Assembly (NCBI GenBank): GCA_019313505.1
Contig: JAFDBA010000011.1
Location: 1 to 24,206 of the forward strand
Direction: 5' to 3'
Origin: Deltaproteobacteria bacterium
GTDB taxonomy: Bacteria; Desulfobacterota; Desulfobacteria; Desulfobacterales; UBA11574
DNA: 24,206 nt
Positions 14,590 to 22,895 of this stretch are shown here, one piece after another; position 1 is the first letter of the stretch, and every line of letters begins with the position of its first letter. The notes under the pieces were generated by a model. That model saw only the letters and a program-made list of their open reading frames with translations. It did no database searches and was not told the origin of the DNA. A program made the position numbers and the translations under genes.

Positions 14590-16782
14590 TCAAGATTTAC
14601 CATCTATGGGCAGCTTTATCTCAAATACCGCACCCGGTCCATCACTGTCTTTAAGCTTTAACGTGCCGCCATGTTTCCGGATGATTTCATGGCAGATGTA
14701 TAATCCAAGGCCGGTTCCCCTGCCTACCTCTTTGGTTGTAAAAAAGGGCTTGAAAATATCATGTCGGATAGATTCAGGGATGCCGGACCCGGTATCTTTG
14801 CACGAAAAAACCACCTGGTTTTTATCAGAGTCAAACCATGTATCTAGATATATGACTCCTTTAATGTCGATAACAGACTGAATAGCATTTTTAATAATAT
14901 TCAGCGCCACCTGACCCAAATTGGCAAAATTTCCCTGAATATTCGGGAGATTTCGGTCATATTTTTCCACGATCTCAAGATCATGATGTTTGTACTGGTT
15001 GTGCATAATCCTTAAAGCATCTTTTACAACCAAATTGATGCTCACCCCTTCCGAATAGGTTTGGGTCTGCCGGGAAAGCCCTAAAAGACTTGCCACAATC
15101 GACTTGGCCCTGGCAAGTTCCGTATCGGCAAACTTTAGATCGTCTATCAAGTCCGGGTCAAAAGGCTGCCGTTTATCCCATTGCTCAATATCTTCTATGG
15201 TTGCCTGTACCAGGCTTGTAACCGTTGTCAAGGGATTGTTCAATTCATGGGCAACGCCTGCAACCAATTGTCCGATTGCGGCAAGGCTTTCCGATTGGAT
15301 TAACATTTCCTGGGTTCGCTCCTTTTCAGAAAGAGCATGTTTAAGGTCTGTGGTTCTTTCTTCGACCTTTTTTTCGAGATTCTCCTTCAGATCATTAAGC
15401 GACTTATAGGAACGCGCATTCTCAACAGCAAGTGAACTCTGTCCGGCAAGTGTCTCAAGAAGATCCATATCTTCACGGGTGAAAAGATCCCCGGAAAGTT
15501 TCTCCCCCAGAACAATAAATCCGTTCAGGTTTTCTTCAAAGATCATCGGAAGAATGATTTCTGCGCCCAACCCATCCATATCTTTGAGCACATCCGGCAT
15601 CTCGGGCGATGAAATCTTTAGCTTAAGATTTTTCCTAATAACGGGCCGGCGCTGATTTTTCATGAATTTGATCACACACGTGTGGTTGTTTATCAAAATA
15701 GAACGCCCCGGATCAACGGGTTCCCCGCGGGTGGAAAAATTTATAAAACTCGATCCCGATGTATCCCTCAAAAAAAGAGTGCAATGACGAACCTTCATGG
15801 TATCAACAACCGTATCTATCAGAAGTTTGCCGATTTCATCATAATCGAGCACGGATACGATCAACTGACTAACCCGTTTGATGGTTTTCTGATAATCATA
15901 CTTGCCTTTGTAGAACATGCGATCGATAATCACCTGTATTTTTGATTTTAGCGGTCCGAAAACAAAAGCGATCAAGAAAAAAAAGCATATGGGGAAATAG
16001 ATGGAATCCGAAAAATTAAAATTCTTAAAGACCTTATCTGCCACAATGATGATCAAAGCATATAAGCAGGTCAGAAATGCGGTCAAAAGTGAATAAATGA
16101 GGCTTTTTTTAATTAATATTCCCATGTCAAGAAGATCATGCTTAAAAAGTCCCACAGCAAAAATAATAAGGGGAACAAAACTTAAATTGCCGGGAGGATA
16201 TACGGAATACCCATAGACCGGAAAGACATTCAATCCGTTCATGAGGCCCATAAAGCCAAATCCGGCAAACAGATATTTAAGCCGGTTTTTGTGGGAACTG
16301 TTTGTCTCTTTACGGATGGCATTCAACAACAGTACCAGAACATACAGGGTGACGAAGAGCGCGGCCAGACCGAAAAAAGGATAAAGGATTCCGCCCTTTG
16401 CAAAATAACCGAAATAATGTTTCTGCATGGATTCGATATAATAAGGTGTGGGCGTAACGCACATCAGAATAAATGCATAGGCGTATGTACTCCTGACAAG
16501 CCATTTTCGACCCGAAATATTGAGATAAGCATGAAAAAAATGAATGTATACGGGAAATACATACACAATAAAAAAATGATCCGTACGACTGACCCAAAGA
16601 GCGATTTTTTCCGATGTGACATTGAAGGCGAAAAGTATGTCGATATAGAGAAAAGAACCGAGTATGCAAATCGTAAAAAAAAGAAAATTGGTTTTTGTCC
16701 TGGAACCACGGAAAATAGTCAGAGCGGCAAGGCCGATAAAGCAGCACAATGTCAATAATGGTGGAATGCTATAGAGAGTCAT
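14590..16782 (-). CDS. Sensor histidine kinase with N-terminal multi-span and GAF domains
   Basis: The 730-residue membrane sensor kinase starts with seven or more spans (residues about 5-280). The first seven resemble the 7TM histidine-kinase sensor region. A GAF domain follows at about 300-455, then a coiled-coil linker to about 495. The HisKA domain has the phosphorylated His512 in VAGVAHELNNPL. The ATPase domain has N box NIIKNAIQSV (Asn632), G1 DTGSGIP (663-669) and G2 GRGTGLGLYI (688-697). It therefore autophosphorylates and passes phosphate to a response regulator, but none is encoded nearby, so it is an orphan kinase. The ligand is unknown. ATG 16782 has only a weak ribosome site. A 162-bp mobile element lies 22 bases upstream, between this gene and recN; copy A touches its stop codon. 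Confidence 0.93.
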   Translation of the reverse strand: MTLYSIPPLLTLCCFIGLAALTIFRGSRTKTNFLFFTICILGSFLYIDILFAFNVTSEKIALWVSRTDHFFIVYVFPVYIHFFHAYLNISGRKWLVRSTYAYAFILMCVTPTPYYIESMQKHYFGYFAKGGILYPFFGLAALFVTLYVLVLLLNAIRKETNSSHKNRLKYLFAGFGFMGLMNGLNVFPVYGYSVYPPGNLSFVPLIIFAVGLFKHDLLDMGILIKKSLIYSLLTAFLTCLYALIIIVADKVFKNFNFSDSIYFPICFFFLIAFVFGPLKSKIQVIIDRMFYKGKYDYQKTIKRVSQLIVSVLDYDEIGKLLIDTVVDTMKVRHCTLFLRDTSGSSFINFSTRGEPVDPGRSILINNHTCVIKFMKNQRRPVIRKNLKLKISSPEMPDVLKDMDGLGAEIILPMIFEENLNGFIVLGEKLSGDLFTREDMDLLETLAGQSSLAVENARSYKSLNDLKENLEKKVEERTTDLKHALSEKERTQEMLIQSESLAAIGQLVAGVAHELNNPLTTVTSLVQATIEDIEQWDKRQPFDPDLIDDLKFADTELARAKSIVASLLGLSRQTQTYSEGVSINLVVKDALRIMHNQYKHHDLEIVEKYDRNLPNIQGNFANLGQVALNIIKNAIQSVIDIKGVIYLDTWFDSDKNQVVFSCKDTGSGIPESIRHDIFKPFFTTKEVGRGTGLGLYICHEIIRKHGGTLKLKDSDGPGAVFEIKLPIDGKS

Positions 16783-16804
16783 GGTATTTCAAACTATTTT
16801 ATTC

Positions 16805-16966
16805 AGTGTCCATCCATAAATGAGGATTTTTGTTCAAGATCAAGGCATGTGAAAAAAATAACCACAGGCATATGTTTAATATTCCGAGGATTATTTTTTG
16901 AACATAACGCAGAGACTTGTCCGCCTCCGGCGGATTGGGCAAAAAGACCATTTATGGATGGACACT
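16805..16966. mobile_element. Miniature element (162 bp) with perfect 18-bp terminal inverted repeats
   Basis: AGTGTCCATCCATAAATG (16805-16822) is exactly inverted at 16949-16966. The interior has an inner pair (TGTTCAA/TTGAACA) and a GC hairpin TCCGCC-TCC-GGCGGA (16920-16934), but no open frame. The right terminal repeat overlaps the last codons of recN and provides its stop. I could not define a convincing target duplication. Confidence 0.85.
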
Positions 16967-18658
16967 ATTTAGCATCTCATGTGCATGTTCAAGAGTAGCA
17001 CGGGTAATTTTTTCGCCTCCGAGCATCCGGGCGATCTCTTTGACCCGTTTCGTCTCGGTTAAACGGTTTATGGTTGTTCTGGTTCTCCCCTGGGCAACAT
17101 GCTTTGAGATACTGAAATGATGGTCGCCGAACCTTGCAATCTGAGGCAGATGAGTGATACAGATGATTTGATGATGACAGGCAAGAGATGAGAGTTTTTT
17201 CCCCACTACCTCTGCCACGCTCCCTCCGATTCCCGCGTCAACCTCATCAAAGACAACGGTTTCCACTGCTTCGCTCTTGGCCAGTATGGCCTTTAAAGCA
17301 AGTACAACCCTTGAAAGTTCACCCCCTGAAACAATACTGCTAATCGGTTTCGGCGGTTCTCCCACATTCGGAGCAATCAGGAAGGTTACGCGGTCGATAC
17401 CGGTTTCATTGATGATGTTCTTTTCTGTTGTAAGATATGTATCTGTGTTTTCTTCCACAGGTATTGTTCGAAAGGAAATCTGGAACGTTGTTTGGGACAT
17501 CTTAAGTGTACCAAGTTCTCTTTCCACTTTTTTTGCAAGTGTTGTTGCTGTCCTTTTCCTTTTAGTGGAAAGCTTCATGGCCAGCTTGACCAGCTTGCCG
17601 TGCAGAAAGGAAAGCTTTTTTTCGGTATCAACGATATTCTCTGATAAATTATCTATGCCTGAAAGCTCATGGTCTATGGATTCAAGTTGCAAAAGAACAT
17701 CCTCAAGAGACTTTCCATATTTGCGCTTGAGCTTAGTTAGGGTGTCAAGGCGTGCCTCAACCGCTTCAAGACGGTTTTCGTCGATCTGTATGTTTTCCAG
17801 GTAAGTTCTAAGCTCTTCAGCAATATCTTCAAGATAAATGGCTGCTTCGGTAATACTCTCTGTTTTCGGGACGAGGGCGGGGTCTATCCGGGAAGCTTTT
17901 TCAAGATCCTTTTGCACCTTTACAAGGCGTTCAACAGCCGCACCCTGTGAACTGTAAAGCGCTTCAACGCTGCTGTGAACCACCTGATAAAGTTCTTCAC
18001 CGTTTTTCAGACGTATCCGTTCCTGTTCAAGAGCAGTGTCTTCTCCGGTGGTTATTGATGCCTGCCGGATCTCTTTTTGCTGGAATTCAAGCAGCTGAAC
18101 GTGTTCGGCGTGACGAGCCTTTTTGGCCTTAAGGTTTTTAAGGTTCCGAATCAACGGGACTATTGCATGAAAACACCCGGAAACCTCATCCCGCAACGGA
18201 ATCAAATCTCCAAACTGATCAATTATCTCCAGTTGTTTTTCTTCTTTTAACAGTCTCTGATGAGCATGCTGCCCGGATATGCTTGCAAGATTTTCGGTTA
18301 TCAAATTCAGCGTTTGAGTGGTGGCAAGGTGCCCATTGATATAAATCCTGTGGCGATCTTTTCTGGAAATAATCCTTCTTATCAAAAGGCCTTCCTCGGG
18401 ATCAAAACCATTTTTTCTCATAATTCCAGCGATTGTGCTTTGCTTTGCAATTTGAAACAATGCTTCGAGTTCCGCTGTTTCGTTGCCGGTACGAATGAGC
18501 CCAACATTTGCCCGGCTTCCGAGTAGCAAATTGACCGCATTTATGATGATAGATTTACCGGCACCGGTTTCCCCGCTCAAAATATTCAGTCCATCTGAAA
18601 AGGATATCTGAAGGTCATCGATTATAGCAAAGTTTCTAATGGAGAGTTCTTGAAGCAT
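16952..18658 (-). CDS. recN: DNA repair protein RecN
   Basis: RecN is an SMC-like ATPase that acts on DNA double-strand breaks. The 568-residue protein begins MLQELSIRNFAIIDDLQI. It has Walker A GETGAGKS (residues 29-36), a long central coiled coil, the ABC signature VSGGELSRV and Walker B VVFDEVDAGIGG, and ends ATLEHAHEMLNSVHP. I chose ATG 18658 because it matches the family N-terminus. An in-frame extension of 23 residues is encoded by repeat R2 and was rejected. No strong ribosome site is visible. The final residues NSVHP and the TAA stop come from the terminal repeat of the adjoining 162-bp element, replacing the native end. The change is after the conserved domains, so activity is probably kept. 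Confidence 0.95.
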   Translation of the reverse strand: MLQELSIRNFAIIDDLQISFSDGLNILSGETGAGKSIIINAVNLLLGSRANVGLIRTGNETAELEALFQIAKQSTIAGIMRKNGFDPEEGLLIRRIISRKDRHRIYINGHLATTQTLNLITENLASISGQHAHQRLLKEEKQLEIIDQFGDLIPLRDEVSGCFHAIVPLIRNLKNLKAKKARHAEHVQLLEFQQKEIRQASITTGEDTALEQERIRLKNGEELYQVVHSSVEALYSSQGAAVERLVKVQKDLEKASRIDPALVPKTESITEAAIYLEDIAEELRTYLENIQIDENRLEAVEARLDTLTKLKRKYGKSLEDVLLQLESIDHELSGIDNLSENIVDTEKKLSFLHGKLVKLAMKLSTKRKRTATTLAKKVERELGTLKMSQTTFQISFRTIPVEENTDTYLTTEKNIINETGIDRVTFLIAPNVGEPPKPISSIVSGGELSRVVLALKAILAKSEAVETVVFDEVDAGIGGSVAEVVGKKLSSLACHHQIICITHLPQIARFGDHHFSISKHVAQGRTRTTINRLTETKRVKEIARMLGGEKITRATLEHAHEMLNSVHP

Positions 18659-18673
18659 ACACGCAACTATAAG

Positions 18674-18863
18674 TGGTCCTTTGGGCCATGTCAGAGTTCT
18701 CCGGCTCTGCCTGAAGAATCGCTGCAAGAGTTCGAAGTGAACTAAAGTTTAAAGTGAGCTAAAGCTAAAAAAGGTTGTGCCCGTTGGCCCGTTATGCCCG
18801 TTAGCCCGTAATTTAATACCGGACAACGGGTTAACCGGTTAACCAGACATAGACACTTTTAAC
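18674..18863 (+). repeat. Dispersed intergenic repeat, copy R2
   Basis: It is closely similar to R1, including the initial GGTCC-TTT-GGGCC hairpin, the TTCTCCGG/CTGAAGAA palindrome, the CCCGTTGG/CAACGGG pair and the CACTTTTAAC end. Relative to R1 it carries extra short units: AAAGTGAGCTA and CCCGTTAGC-type. It exactly fills the gap between iorB (its last base touches the iorB stop) and recN (start 15 bases away). Confidence 0.85.
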
Positions 18864-19459
18864 TATCCGAGTTCTTGGGCGGCGGAGAACCCTAAATCGA
18901 AAGCCTTTAAGTTGGAATCAACAAAAACTTTTCGGGTTCTTTTTATTATCGCTTCCTTGACATTTTTGGCTGACAGGGGAATTGTATGAGTTTGAATCAA
19001 GGCACCCAAAAGAACCATATTTACGGACAAGATGTTTCCGGCTTTGACTGCCATGGACGCTGCATCAAAGGCAATAAGTTTTGCCGTTTTCTTCCGAATC
19101 AATTCTTGGAGCACATCCAGATCCGGATAAACACTTTTTCCCGTGGTCACCGTAAAAGACGGAAGCTTGGCCAGATTTGTAATAACAACCGTATTTAAAT
19201 TGCATTTATTTAAAGCCCGCAGGGTTTCCGAGGGCTCAAACCCTAAAAGCACATCGGCCTCACCGTTCGAAATTACGGTGCTTTGGGCATCCCCAAACAC
19301 AATTGAGGATTCAACTACCCCACCCCTTTGAGCCATGCCGTGTATTTCACTCATACGCACATCAATGTCTGAAAGGAGTGCGGCTTCTCCGATAACCCTG
19401 GAAGCCAATAGATTTCCCTGTCCCCCCACAGCCACTATTATTAATCTCGTTGTATTCAT
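18863..19459 (-). CDS. iorB: Indolepyruvate:ferredoxin oxidoreductase, beta subunit
   Basis: IorB is the gamma-type subunit that partners IorA in the oxidative decarboxylation of aryl pyruvates from aromatic amino acids to aryl-acetyl-CoA, with ferredoxin as electron acceptor. The 198-residue protein starts LIIVAVGGQGNLLASRVIGEAAL and carries SEIHGMAQRGGVVESSI, both typical of the pyruvate/ketoisovalerate oxidoreductase gamma domain. The later part (LGFEPSETLRALNK, VNMVLLGAL) also fits. It lies 116 bases downstream of iorA on the same strand. The spacing is unusually wide for this pair and holds a decayed repeat. The ribosome site of ATG 19459 is weak. Confidence 0.93.
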   Translation of the reverse strand: MNTTRLIIVAVGGQGNLLASRVIGEAALLSDIDVRMSEIHGMAQRGGVVESSIVFGDAQSTVISNGEADVLLGFEPSETLRALNKCNLNTVVITNLAKLPSFTVTTGKSVYPDLDVLQELIRKKTAKLIAFDAASMAVKAGNILSVNMVLLGALIQTHTIPLSAKNVKEAIIKRTRKVFVDSNLKAFDLGFSAAQELG

Positions 19460-19480
19460 TTAGCAATCCAATCTTTGACT

Positions 19481-19524
19481 AGTTTCCATCCAGAAATGGC
19501 CCTTTTCCGCAATCTCTGCGTCAG
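19481..19524. repeat. Decayed mobile-element remnant between iorA and iorB
   Basis: AGTTTCCATCCAGAAATG (19481-19498) matches 16 of 18 bases of the terminal repeat at 16805-16822. Directly after it, 19500-19524 matches 21 of 25 bases of the interior of the 138-bp element (21520-21544), around CTGCGTCAG. No second end is visible in the spacer 19460-19575. Confidence 0.55.
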
Positions 19525-19575
19525 TTGGCGGGTTAATATCATCAATTAACACACCAGAGCTTATTGAGACGTTAC

Positions 19576-21429
19576 TTATGTGTCCCTAATGGGCAAAATT
19601 GCATGTTCCGGGCAGATCTGGGCGCAGACGGAACACCCCGAACACATGACAGGATCGATTTGAACCATGTTATCCTCTATGAAAAAGGCAGGGCATGCAA
19701 GCTCATTGATACAATCCTTGTGACCTTTACATTTGTCACTTACAAAAAAAGGCTTACCCCGGGCTTTCTTCAGACCCCTCGCGTACAGCGTACAAATTTC
19801 TTTGGATATCACCACCGAAACCCCTTTAAAATTCAGGGCTTCTTTGACGGCATCAATACTCTTTTTAACCCTGTACGGCCTGATAACCGTGATGTGGGAT
19901 ACCCCAACAGCCCGGACGATCTTTTCAATAGACACCATCCCATACCCATCAATGTTCAGTTTTTTCATATCAACTCCGGGATTAGGCTGATGCCCGGTCA
20001 TGGCGGTGGTGCCGTTATCAAGAATTACCATGGTAAAATCATGGTTATTATAGACGGCATTAATTAAACCGGGTATTCCGGAATGAAAAAAGGTGGAATC
20101 TCCGATAAAGGAAATGACTTTCTTGTTGGTCTTTATTGAAAAACCGCAGGATACTCCCGCAGAAGCTCCCATACATATCAGAAAATCTCCCATGGCAAGG
20201 GGCGGCAGAAACCCGAGGGTATAGCAGCCGATATCGGTTGGACAAATTGTATCCATACCTTCCGATGCCTTTTTTACAGCATAAAAGGTGGCCCGATGAG
20301 AGCACCCGGCACAAAGGTTGGGCGGACGCTCCGGAATTTCAGGAATATCGGAAAGATCCGGGACCTTAGCCGGTGTATATGCCACATCAAAACAGGTTGC
20401 CATGGATTGTCTTACCAGGGCGGGATCGAATTCATACAGTCGTGAGAAATATTTTTGACTTTTCCCCAAAATAGGAAGGGTTAATTTTTCCTCCTGTGCC
20501 AACATCTTGACCGTTTCTTCCATAAAAGGCTCGCCTTCTTCCACAATCAGCACTTTTTCAGATTCTTTTAAAAACCCTTTGATCATGACTCCGGGCATGG
20601 GATGCGAAAATCCGATCCGAAATATCTTAACCAGATGTTCTATGTTCAGATCTTTGGCTGCATCAGACACATAGTTGTAACTTACTCCATTACATATAAT
20701 TCCCCAGGCGCCGTTGCCCATGATGAAATTGTACTCTGAATTTTCGGACATGTTTTCGGCGGTCTCAAGTTTGCTTAGCAGTTTTGCATGAAGAATTCTG
20801 GCAACAGCAGGAACGGGCACCTGATTAAACGGATCCTTGGAAATATCACCGCTGGTTTCGGCCGACTTGATTTCACCAAAAACCACGGGAGCAGTGGAAT
20901 GATTTATTCTGGTTGTGGTTCTGAAGATAACCGGTTGCTGAAGTTTTTCTGAAATTTCAAAAGCATAAGCAACCATATCTTTAGCTTCCTGCACCGAAGA
21001 CGGTTCCACCACGGGCAGACCTGAAAACTTGCCATAATAACGGTTATCCTGTTCGTTCTGACTCGAAAACATGTACGGATCATCGGCCGTAACGATAACA
21101 AGCCCCCCCTTAACGCCAATGTACGCAAGGGTCATAAAAACGTCCGCAGCCACATTCATTCCCACGTGCTTCATGACACACATGCTGCGGACGCCGGAAT
21201 TTGCAGTTGCGGCCGCCACTTCAAGTGCCACCTTTTCATTAGTGCTGTATTCAAAATAGAGGTTGCTTTCCCGGGATATCTGGAAAAAGTTGGTTGATAT
21301 TTCTGAAGAGGGAGTTCCGGGGTATGTTGTTGCAACAGCGACTCCGGCCTCAACCGCCCCACGGGCAATGGCTTCGTTTCCCAAAAGCAGCATTTTCAGA
21401 CCGGGATGTTCCGCGAGTAATTTGTGCAT
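19576..21429 (-). CDS. iorA: Indolepyruvate:ferredoxin oxidoreductase, alpha subunit
   Basis: IorA binds thiamine diphosphate and the Fe-S clusters of the enzyme. The 617-residue protein contains the pyrimidine-binding half at the start (TTYPGTPSSEI, FEYSTNEKVALE). The NLCAGCSHRATFY segment lies at 371-383. The thiamine-diphosphate motif begins GDS at 443-445 and ends at Asn472 (LDNGTTAMTGHQPNPG). A C-terminal two-cluster ferredoxin domain ends the protein. The second cluster site is complete (Cys596, 599, 602, 606). In the first, the second ligand position is His570 instead of Cys (CKGHKDC...CP). ATG 21429 has GGAAGG upstream and fits the family N-terminus. A 28-residue extension reads into element copy B and was rejected. 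It is transcribed together with iorB. Confidence 0.95.
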   Translation of the reverse strand: MHKLLAEHPGLKMLLLGNEAIARGAVEAGVAVATTYPGTPSSEISTNFFQISRESNLYFEYSTNEKVALEVAAATANSGVRSMCVMKHVGMNVAADVFMTLAYIGVKGGLVIVTADDPYMFSSQNEQDNRYYGKFSGLPVVEPSSVQEAKDMVAYAFEISEKLQQPVIFRTTTRINHSTAPVVFGEIKSAETSGDISKDPFNQVPVPAVARILHAKLLSKLETAENMSENSEYNFIMGNGAWGIICNGVSYNYVSDAAKDLNIEHLVKIFRIGFSHPMPGVMIKGFLKESEKVLIVEEGEPFMEETVKMLAQEEKLTLPILGKSQKYFSRLYEFDPALVRQSMATCFDVAYTPAKVPDLSDIPEIPERPPNLCAGCSHRATFYAVKKASEGMDTICPTDIGCYTLGFLPPLAMGDFLICMGASAGVSCGFSIKTNKKVISFIGDSTFFHSGIPGLINAVYNNHDFTMVILDNGTTAMTGHQPNPGVDMKKLNIDGYGMVSIEKIVRAVGVSHITVIRPYRVKKSIDAVKEALNFKGVSVVISKEICTLYARGLKKARGKPFFVSDKCKGHKDCINELACPAFFIEDNMVQIDPVMCSGCSVCAQICPEHAILPIRDT

Positions 21430-21449
21430 GATACCTTCCTTAAACTTGA

Positions 21450-21686
21450 TGGCGTCGTAAAAAGTCCCATCTACTACGCCTTGTATATGAACCTTTTTAC
21501 GAGACCTTTGCAAAACGCCCCCTTTTGCCCAATTCCTGCGTCAGGCTCAAATTTTAATCCTCAAAATACTCAATGTATTCCTGTGGTTAAAATTTTCGCC
21601 TTCCTTGTTATTAAAATTGAGCATTTTTCAAAGGTCTCTTTACTTAGCCATCTATAGTTGAATTCGTGACTTTTTACGAGTTCATC
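21450..21686 (-). mobile_element. Element copy B of the TCGTAAAAAGTC family, interrupted by a second element
   Basis: The ends are TGGCGTCGTAAAAAGTC and, inverted, GATGAACTCGTAAAAAGTC. The target duplication is AAACTTGA at 21442-21449 and 21687-21694. It runs opposite to copy A. Without the nested insert it is about 94 bp, because the hairpin block of copy A is missing. It stands 20 bases before the iorA ATG, just outside the ribosome binding site. Confidence 0.85.
21501..21638. mobile_element. Nested 138-bp miniature element with 5-bp target duplication
   Basis: It begins GAGACCTTTGCAAAACGCC and its other end, inverted, reads GAGACCTTTGAAAAATGC. TTTAC flanks it on both sides (21496-21500 and 21639-21643). 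Removing the element and one TTTAC restores CCTTTTTACTTAGCC, which agrees with copies A and C. GAGACCTTTGCAAAA-type ends recall some IS5-like elements, but I cannot verify the family. There is no coding capacity. Confidence 0.85.
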
Positions 21687-21735
21687 AAACTTGATATTAC
21701 ATTTTCTATTTTCTCGTATGGTGTTATGAAGGACT

Positions 21736-21763
21736 AATATATCAGCACCCCTTGACCTGTAAA
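21736..21763 (-). promoter_or_regulatory. Predicted sigma-70 promoter for iorA-iorB
   Basis: On the minus strand TTTACA (21758-21763) and TATATT (21736-21741) are separated by 16 bases. The start of transcription would be near 21729, so the leader to ATG 21429 is about 300 bases and includes both nested elements. Confidence 0.5.
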
Positions 21764-21929
21764 GAATTTTCTTTAGTCCAACAAGCAATTGAAAAAACTT
21801 TACAAAGATCCAACCATGATTTATAGTAATGACCTTCGTTAACGCTTACATTTCAATGGTAAAGAATCCTGGGTCATAGGACCAGGCTTTGGTTTGACCT
21901 TAAAAGGGTCTGTTATCCTACAAGCCGGA

Positions 21930-22100
21930 CAAGTTAGAAGTGCCTAAAGTGAGCTAAAGTGCCTAAAGTTATGGAGTCGCTGTGCTCCACTGATTTTAAA
22001 TAGTTAATAGAATTCCTTGACTTTAGCTCACTTCAAACTCTTGTAGCGATTTTTCAGGCAGAGCCGAAGAACTCTGAGCGGGCCCATAGGACCAGGTTTT
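21930..22100 (-). repeat. Dispersed intergenic repeat, copy R3 (variant middle)
   Basis: Read on the minus strand it opens like R1 and R2 (CCTGGTCCTATGGGCC hairpin, TTCTTCGGCTCTGCC, AATCGCTACAAGAGTTTGAA, GTGAGCTAAAGT). It ends TAGGCACTTCTAACTTG, but its middle is different and carries AAAGTGAGCTA and GTGCCTAAAGT short repeats. A further CCTGGTCCTATGACCCAGG hairpin at 21868-21886 may start another decayed copy. It lies just upstream of rdgB, 22 bases from the start. The stretch 21695-21867 shows only the predicted iorA promoter. Confidence 0.8.
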
Positions 22101-22122
22101 CTAAAGGAAAAATGAGGTTTGA

Positions 22123-22764
22123 ATGAAAAAATTGACTACTCTTGTTATTGCTACAAGCAACAAAGGTAAAACATTAGAAATCAAGGATCTTTTGAAGGGA
22201 TTTCCGGTTGATATCAAGAATCTGGATGATTTTGGCCCCATACCCCCACTGAAAGAGGACGGAAACACCTTTGATGAAAATGCTTATCAAAAAGCGAGTT
22301 TCGCAGCAAGGATCCTCGGCTTACCGGCACTGGCTGATGATTCAGGACTTTTGGTCGAGGCCTTGGGGGGTGCTCCGGGTATCCATTCAGCACGGTATGC
22401 AGGGGAAAATGCAACCGATGAACAGAGGTATTTAAAACTCCTTGACGAAATACAAGGAGAGTCTAACCGAAGCGCTGCCTTTGAATGCGTTGTCTCCATT
22501 GCGGTTCCCACAGGTCCTGCCCTGACATATGAAGCTCGCTGTCAGGGCATGATCACGGAAAGCCCTGTCGGTTCAAATGGATTTGGATACGACCCGATTT
22601 TCTTTTATCCGCCTTTAAATAAAACCTTTGCGGAGTTAACCAGAAAAGAAAAGAGCCGTGTAAGCCACAGAGGAAAAGCCTTTGCCGAACTCAAAGATGA
22701 GTTTGACAAGGTCTTGATCTGGATTCGTCAAAACATGCCGGTTCAGGAAGTAGTACACGGATAA
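22123..22764 (+). CDS. rdgB: dITP/XTP pyrophosphatase (non-canonical purine NTP hydrolase)
   Basis: RdgB hydrolyses dITP, ITP and XTP to monophosphates, keeping deaminated purines out of DNA and RNA. The 213-residue protein shows the HAM1/RdgB landmarks: ATSNKGK near the start, FDENAYQKA, LADDSGLLVEALGGAPGIHSARYAG, GSNGFGYDPIFFYP and SHRGKAF. These cover substrate and Mg2+ binding. TGAGG lies before the ATG at 22123. The length is slightly above typical because of a short C-terminal tail. It follows repeat R3 directly, so its promoter must lie inside or upstream of that repeat. Confidence 0.96.
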   Translation: MKKLTTLVIATSNKGKTLEIKDLLKGFPVDIKNLDDFGPIPPLKEDGNTFDENAYQKASFAARILGLPALADDSGLLVEALGGAPGIHSARYAGENATDEQRYLKLLDEIQGESNRSAAFECVVSIAVPTGPALTYEARCQGMITESPVGSNGFGYDPIFFYPPLNKTFAELTRKEKSRVSHRGKAFAELKDEFDKVLIWIRQNMPVQEVVHG

Positions 22765-22826
22765 TTATTTTTTTATAACTTCCCAACCAGGACAAGCTGG
22801 AACTAAAAAAGATCGGTTTTATTTTT

Positions 22827-22895
22827 ACCACGAAGATCACGAAGAAAAAAAAGAAGAAAATATATAACCTTCGTGATCTTTGTGTACTTCGTGGT
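22827..22895. repeat. Inverted repeat (CACGAAG type) after rdgB
   Basis: ACCACGAAGATCACGAAG (22827-22844) is inverted at 22869-22895, where a short extra stretch (about nine bases) splits the right arm before CTTCGTGGT. It resembles the widespread CACGAAG-type intergenic palindromes. It may end the rdgB transcript. Otherwise the spacer 22765-22969 shows no gene. Confidence 0.7.

Noticed and set aside
18659..18727. N-terminal extension of RecN
   Set aside because: The extra 23 codons lie in repeat R2 and do not resemble the family; the conserved MLQELSIRNFAIID start is at 18658.
21430..21513. N-terminal extension of IorA
   Set aside because: It is translated from element copy B; the GGAAGG site and family N-terminus point to 21429.
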